Shown here piece after piece: positions 60,863 through 64,000 of a DNA stretch of 64,000 nt. The notes under the pieces are model-generated. The model was not told where the DNA came from. It saw nothing but the letters and a program-made list of their open reading frames with translations, and made no database searches. Source of the DNA: CAWIJK01 sp963836375 (GTDB taxonomy: Bacteria; Actinomycetota; Acidimicrobiia; Acidimicrobiales; RAAP-2); assembly GCA_963836375.1 (NCBI GenBank), contig CAWIJK010000001.1:1-64000 (forward strand). The letters run 5' to 3'. Within the stretch, counting starts at the first letter, position 1. Each line of letters starts with the position of its first letter. The position numbers and the translations under genes were made by a program.

Positions 60863-60962
60863 CCAAGGGGTTCGGCGCAATTCGCGCACACACCGCCCCC
60901 GAACTGGAAATTCTTCGGGAATCCTTACCGACGATCCGGCGGTCCGATCCGACCGGGCGCCC

Positions 60963-61685
60963 TCAGTTGGGCCCGTAGGCCGCGTACCCGGTCGCCTCGA
61001 GTTCCTCGGCCAGCTCGGGGCCGCCGGAGGCCTCGATCCGGCCGTCGACCAGCACGTGGACGACGTCGGCCCGCAATTCGACCAAGAGACGGTGGAAGTG
61101 GGTGACGGCCACCACCCCGAGACCCCACTCCCCGGTGGCCCACTCGAGGCGTCGGGCCACGGCGGCCAGGGCGTCGACGTCGAGGCCCGAATCGATCTCG
61201 TCGAGGACGCAGAAGGGCCGCCGGAGCACTCCCAGTTGCACCATCTCGTTGCGCTTGGCCTCGCCGCCCGAGAGGTCGACGTTGACTGGGCGCCCGAGGA
61301 ACCGCGCGTCGAAGCCGATCGCCGCCGCTTCGTCGCCCAGGGCCCTCCCCAGGTCCCCACCCGCGCCGGCCTCTTCGAGCATGGCCTCGAGGCCGACGCC
61401 GGGGACCTCGACGGGATGCTGGTGGGCCAAGAAGAGGCCGGCCCGGGCCCGGCGCCACGGGGGCAGACCGATCAGCTCGACGCCGTCGACGGTCACGCTC
61501 CCCCGGGTCACCTCGGTGCCCGGTCGGCCCATCAGGGCGTGGGCCAGGGTCGACTTCCCCGAGCCGTTGGGTCCCATCACCACGTGCACCTCACCGCCGT
61601 GCACCTCGAGGTCGACCCCCCGGATCACCTCGCGTCCACCGGCCTCGGCGTGCAGATCGGTCACCTTCAGCACATGGTCGTTCAC
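60963..61685 (-). CDS. SufC-like ATPase, second and diverged copy
   Basis: A 240-residue ABC ATPase of the SufC family: Walker A GPNGSGKST (38-46), LFLAHQHPVEVPGVGLEAML, signature LSGGEAKRNEMVQLGVL and Walker B CVLDEIDSGLDVDALAAV. AHQHP replaces the FQYP of standard SufC, and the C-terminal half is shorter and more variable. The GTG start overlaps the Rieske stop by four bases, so it is firmly part of the sufD operon and is probably the SufD partner. Its divergence from the copy at 56828 suggests old paralogy, not recent duplication. Confidence 0.88.
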   Translation of the reverse strand: MNDHVLKVTDLHAEAGGREVIRGVDLEVHGGEVHVVMGPNGSGKSTLAHALMGRPGTEVTRGSVTVDGVELIGLPPWRRARAGLFLAHQHPVEVPGVGLEAMLEEAGAGGDLGRALGDEAAAIGFDARFLGRPVNVDLSGGEAKRNEMVQLGVLRRPFCVLDEIDSGLDVDALAAVARRLEWATGEWGLGVVAVTHFHRLLVELRADVVHVLVDGRIEASGGPELAEELEATGYAAYGPN

Positions 61686-61999
61686 GGCAGCACCACCGTC
61701 ACCTCGTCGCCGACGAGCTCGACCTCGTAGGCGGGGACGGGCTTGGTGGCCGGCAACGAGCAGGGCGCACCGGTCCGAAGGTCGAACGTGCTCCCGTGGC
61801 GCGGGCACTCGATCTCGCACTCAGAAGCCAAGACCTCACCCTCGGCCAGGGAGTAGTCCTCATGGCTGCAGCGGTCGCCGACGGCGTAGAAGTCGTCGCC
61901 GATCCGCACCAGGGCGATCCGGTGCCCGGCGGCGTCGAACCGCCTGGCCGAGCCGGGCGCCATCTCGTCGCGCCGGCACAGGACGACCCGCTCACCCAT
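61682..61999 (-). CDS. Rieske [2Fe-2S] ferredoxin of the SUF operon
   Basis: A 105-residue soluble Rieske protein. Cluster ligands are in CSH (about residue 46) and CPRH (about 65), the C-x-H and C-x2-H boxes, followed by GSTFDLRTGAPCSLPATKPV. Such small Rieske proteins occur inside SUF operons of actinobacteria, where they may pass electrons during assembly, or are also annotated as dioxygenase ferredoxins; the operon position favours the former. The ATG lies eight bases inside the sufD end, and the stop overlaps sufC2 by four. Confidence 0.92.
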   Translation of the reverse strand: MGERVVLCRRDEMAPGSARRFDAAGHRIALVRIGDDFYAVGDRCSHEDYSLAEGEVLASECEIECPRHGSTFDLRTGAPCSLPATKPVPAYEVELVGDEVTVVLP

Positions 62000-63293
62000 C
62001 GGAGGCCGCCCCGAGTTCTTCGCCGTCGAGTTCCAGCGCATCGGCCAGCCGCACGACGACCTCTCGGCGGAGGCGGGGAACGACCTCGGGCACCGGGGAG
62101 CGCCCGACGATGTCGTCGAAGAAGCCGAGGACGATGAGCTGCTCGGCCCGGTCGGGCGGGACGCCTCTCGACTCGAGGTAGTACTGCTGGTCCTCGTCGA
62201 CCGGCCCCACGGTCGAGGCGTGACTGCAGCGGACGTCGTTCTCCTCGATGTCGAGGTTGGGGACCGAGTCGGCGTGGGCCCGCTCGTCGAGGACCAGATT
62301 GTTGTTGGTCTGCATGGCCTCGGTCCGCACCGCCCCGTGGCGGACCCGGATGAGCCCGCTGTAGACCGAGCGCGAGCTGCCGGCCACTGCCCCCTTGCAG
62401 AGCAGGTCGCTGGTGGTGTGGGGGGCCACGTGGTCCTGGAGGGTCCGGACGTCGTGGACCTGGTCACCGGTGCCGAGGTAGGCCGAGCGGAGCTCGCTCG
62501 ACCCGCCCTGGCCGACCAGGGCACCGTCGGTCCGAGACCGGTCGTAGGCCCCCCCCAGGCCGACGGTGAAGGTGCGCACGGTGGCATCCCGACCAGCCCG
62601 GGCGGCCAGTCGGCCGAGGTGCCAGGCCCCGGTGCCGAGCACCTGGAGCGAGACGTAGGCCAGCTGGGCGCCGTCGTCCACCGCCAGCTCGGTGACCGGC
62701 ACCACGAGGCCCCCCGAACCCTCGAGGACGCCGGCGAGGACCTCGACCACGCTGACCGACGAGCCCCGCCCGACCCGCACCGCGGTGCGGGGGAAGACGG
62801 CCGGCGCGGCGTCGGTGCCGTCGGCCCCGTCGCACCAGTGGACGACGACCACCGGGTCTTCCACCGAGACGCCCGGCGGCACCTCGAGCACCACCGCGTC
62901 GGGGAAGAAGGCGTCGTTGAGCCGGACCAGCGTGTCCCCCCCGACGAGGACCGTGCCGAGCAGCTCGGCGGAGCGGGCGGATTCGGCGTCGCCGAAGACC
63001 ACCCGGTCAGGCAACGAGGCGGGATCGAACGAGACCGGGCGGCCGTTGTGGACGACGGCCAGGGCGCTGCGAGCGGGCAGGTCGGCGGCGAGGCCGTCCA
63101 CGAAGGCCCGGGCCGCCTGGTCGCCCGAGGGGTCGGCGGCTGTCGACGGGCGGTACCGGTCGAGGTCCAGCTGGTCGATCGGCGAGTAGCGCCAGACCTC
63201 CTCCTTCTCGGAGGGCGGCGGCATGGCAGAGAACTCCTCGTAGGCCCCGGCCCGACGGCGGCGCAGCCAGTCCGGGCCGGTGAGGCGGTCCAT
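61992..63293 (-). CDS. sufD: Fe-S cluster assembly protein SufD
   Basis: A scaffold partner of SufB and SufC. 433 residues: EEVWRYSPIDQLDLDRY at the N-terminus, the beta-helix core with TVLVGGDTLVRLNDAFFP and ELAVDDGAQLAYVSLQVLG, and the C-terminal FeS-assembly domain with TNNNLVLDERAHADSVPNLD, the conserved DVRCSHASTVGPVDEDQQYY and YLESRGVP. The RCSHAST block separates SufD from SufB. sufB is not adjacent and I did not find it in the window. It is the first gene of the unit sufD-Rieske-sufC2; a TACCCT box lies 22 bases upstream of the ATG. Confidence 0.92.
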   Translation of the reverse strand: MDRLTGPDWLRRRRAGAYEEFSAMPPPSEKEEVWRYSPIDQLDLDRYRPSTAADPSGDQAARAFVDGLAADLPARSALAVVHNGRPVSFDPASLPDRVVFGDAESARSAELLGTVLVGGDTLVRLNDAFFPDAVVLEVPPGVSVEDPVVVVHWCDGADGTDAAPAVFPRTAVRVGRGSSVSVVEVLAGVLEGSGGLVVPVTELAVDDGAQLAYVSLQVLGTGAWHLGRLAARAGRDATVRTFTVGLGGAYDRSRTDGALVGQGGSSELRSAYLGTGDQVHDVRTLQDHVAPHTTSDLLCKGAVAGSSRSVYSGLIRVRHGAVRTEAMQTNNNLVLDERAHADSVPNLDIEENDVRCSHASTVGPVDEDQQYYLESRGVPPDRAEQLIVLGFFDDIVGRSPVPEVVPRLRREVVVRLADALELDGEELGAASDG

Positions 63294-63315
63294 GGCGTCG
63301 GCGCTGAAGGTGGGC

Positions 63316-63321
63316 AGGGTA
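63316..63321 (-). promoter_or_regulatory. -10 box TACCCT of sufD operon
   Basis: TACCCT on the minus strand, 22 bases before the ATG, implies a 15-base leader without a ribosome site. The spacing differs from the 6-9 bases at other starts, so either the sufD start or the box may be wrong. Confidence 0.3.
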
Positions 63322-63382
63322 GGGCCTTCCGGGCAACACGACCCGACGGGGCGAGCCGAAGGGCCTGGTCAACGTGAGAAAC

Positions 63383-63399
63383 GGGGGCCCTCGGCCCCC
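63383..63399. repeat. Perfect hairpin in divergent sufD/crotonase region
   Basis: A 7-bp stem (GGGGGCC/GGCCCCC) with a 3-base loop. On the minus strand GTTTCTC follows it, so it resembles a terminator, but no gene ends here. It could be an operator or a remnant of a lost gene end. Confidence 0.45.
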
Positions 63400-63477
63400 T
63401 GGGCAGTGTAGTTGTCCGCCACCGGTCCGCCGTCACCGCGCCGGGGCGGCCGGGCCGGTCCACGCTGGGCAGGGCGG

Positions 63478-63483
63478 TAGCGT
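63478..63483 (+). promoter_or_regulatory. -10 box TAGCGT of crotonase gene, leaderless
   Basis: TAGCGT followed by seven bases and ATG at 63491; the same hexamer precedes aceE. Confidence 0.55.
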
Positions 63484-63490
63484 TCGGCCC

Positions 63491-64000
63491 ATGGCCGACC
63501 GGTTCACGTCCGAGGTCCTGAGCATCGAGCGCGAGGGCCACGTCGCCACCGTGTGGCTCGACCGCCCCGAGGCCCGCAATGCCATGGGGCGGGCGTTCTT
63601 CGACGACCTGGTGGAGGCCATGTCCGACGTGTCCGCCGACCCCGAGGTGCGCGCCGTGCTGATCGCCGCCCGGGGTCCGCACTTCTCGGTCGGCCTCGAT
63701 CTCAAAGAGATGGGCTCGATCCTGGCCGGCGGCCCCGATGCCCGGTCGGGCCCCAAGCCCTCGATGGCCGCCCGGGCCCGGGCGGCCCGGGCGGCGGTGC
63801 TGGACCTGCAGCACTCGATCAACGCCGTCGCCGGCTGCCCCAAGCCGGTGGTGGCCGCCGTCCACGGTTACTGCATCGGGGGGGGCGTGGACCTGATCAC
63901 GGCGTGCGACGTCCGGGTCTGTTCGAGTGACGCCGTCTTTTCGGTCCGCGAGACCAAGGTGGCGATCGTGGCCGACCTGGGCAGCCTCCAGCGTCTCCCC
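63491..64000 (+). CDS. Crotonase family protein, dienoyl-CoA isomerase-like (partial)
   Basis: The first 170 residues of an enoyl-CoA hydratase/isomerase-fold protein cut by the window edge. LDRPEARNAMGRAFFDDLVE and HFSVGLDLKEM form the CoA and oxyanion sites. The second active-site segment GGGVDLITACDVR, then VRETKVAIVADLGSLQRLP, carries Asp, Glu and Asp at the positions that mark delta-3,5-delta-2,4-dienoyl-CoA isomerase (ECH1 type) rather than plain hydratase, which has two glutamates. It would act in beta-oxidation of unsaturated or steroid-derived acyl-CoA. It is divergent from sufD. Confidence 0.85.
   Translation, partial: MADRFTSEVLSIEREGHVATVWLDRPEARNAMGRAFFDDLVEAMSDVSADPEVRAVLIAARGPHFSVGLDLKEMGSILAGGPDARSGPKPSMAARARAARAAVLDLQHSINAVAGCPKPVVAAVHGYCIGGGVDLITACDVRVCSSDAVFSVRETKVAIVADLGSLQRLP

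Overview
The window is very GC-rich, densely packed DNA from a chromosome. It carries housekeeping genes in an actinobacterial arrangement (secA-prfB-ftsE-ftsX), a homodimeric AceE-type pyruvate dehydrogenase E1, a SUF iron-sulfur system with a Rieske protein, an LCP cell-wall ligase, DUF2510 proteins and a steroid-ring catabolic cluster like that of mycobacteria. There is no mycobacterial mycolate signature. I infer a member of Actinomycetota, probably a deep-branching aerobic heterotroph of the Acidimicrobiia type; the class is a guess from gene content. I saw no insertion sequence, prophage, CRISPR array, rRNA or tRNA.

Layout: 1-3643 holds an MFS transporter tail, dxs and a short sugar-1-phosphate nucleotidylyltransferase, all recognisable but broken by many single-base frame changes that look like sequence errors. 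3679-8484 is a tightly coupled minus-strand operon, fadE30-ipdF-fadD3-adh, for degrading steroid C/D rings. 8655-9865 has msrB, a frame-broken small membrane protein and an ssb. 10069-15796 is secA-prfB-ftsE-ftsX. 16197-17825 is an acyl-CoA mutase large subunit. 17857-23701 is a cell-surface sugar operon: rmlB, rmlD, UDP-glucose dehydrogenase, UDP-glucuronate decarboxylase and two family 2 glycosyltransferases. birA and the biotinylated carboxylase it should modify are divergent neighbours (23714-26372). 26536-30124 has an M20 amidohydrolase, a small monooxygenase-like protein, a second acyl-CoA mutase and a VOC protein.

30132-38408 contains a rhodanese-MoeB fusion, a nitroreductase, an unknown protein, pepA, a cobalamin adenosyltransferase and metH. 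The two mutases, the adenosyltransferase and MetH make this a cobalamin-dependent neighbourhood. Two DUF2510 membrane proteins follow. 39981-44608 is the lipoate/2-oxoacid dehydrogenase operon lpd-E2-lipB/lipA, in which LipB and LipA are one polypeptide. 44732-47043 has an aldo-keto reductase, an SDR and RNase H; aceE follows at 47118.

49875-54497 holds an Rrf2 regulator without cysteines, an HhH-GPD protein, thiE, an alpha/beta hydrolase lacking the usual nucleophile, a frame-broken acyl-CoA dehydrogenase and an MBL hydrolase. 54534-63293 has a glycogen-debranching-like enzyme, a SUF system split into two sets (sufC1-sufS-sufU and sufD-Rieske-sufC2, no sufB here) and an LCP ligase. A crotonase runs off the right edge.

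Two regulatory themes recur. Many first genes have a TAnnnT -10 box ending only 6-9 bases before the start codon, which implies leaderless or nearly leaderless mRNA. Internal operon genes are joined by 1-8 base overlaps, often GTGA or ATGA. Perfect GC hairpins without U-tracts lie at convergent gene ends.
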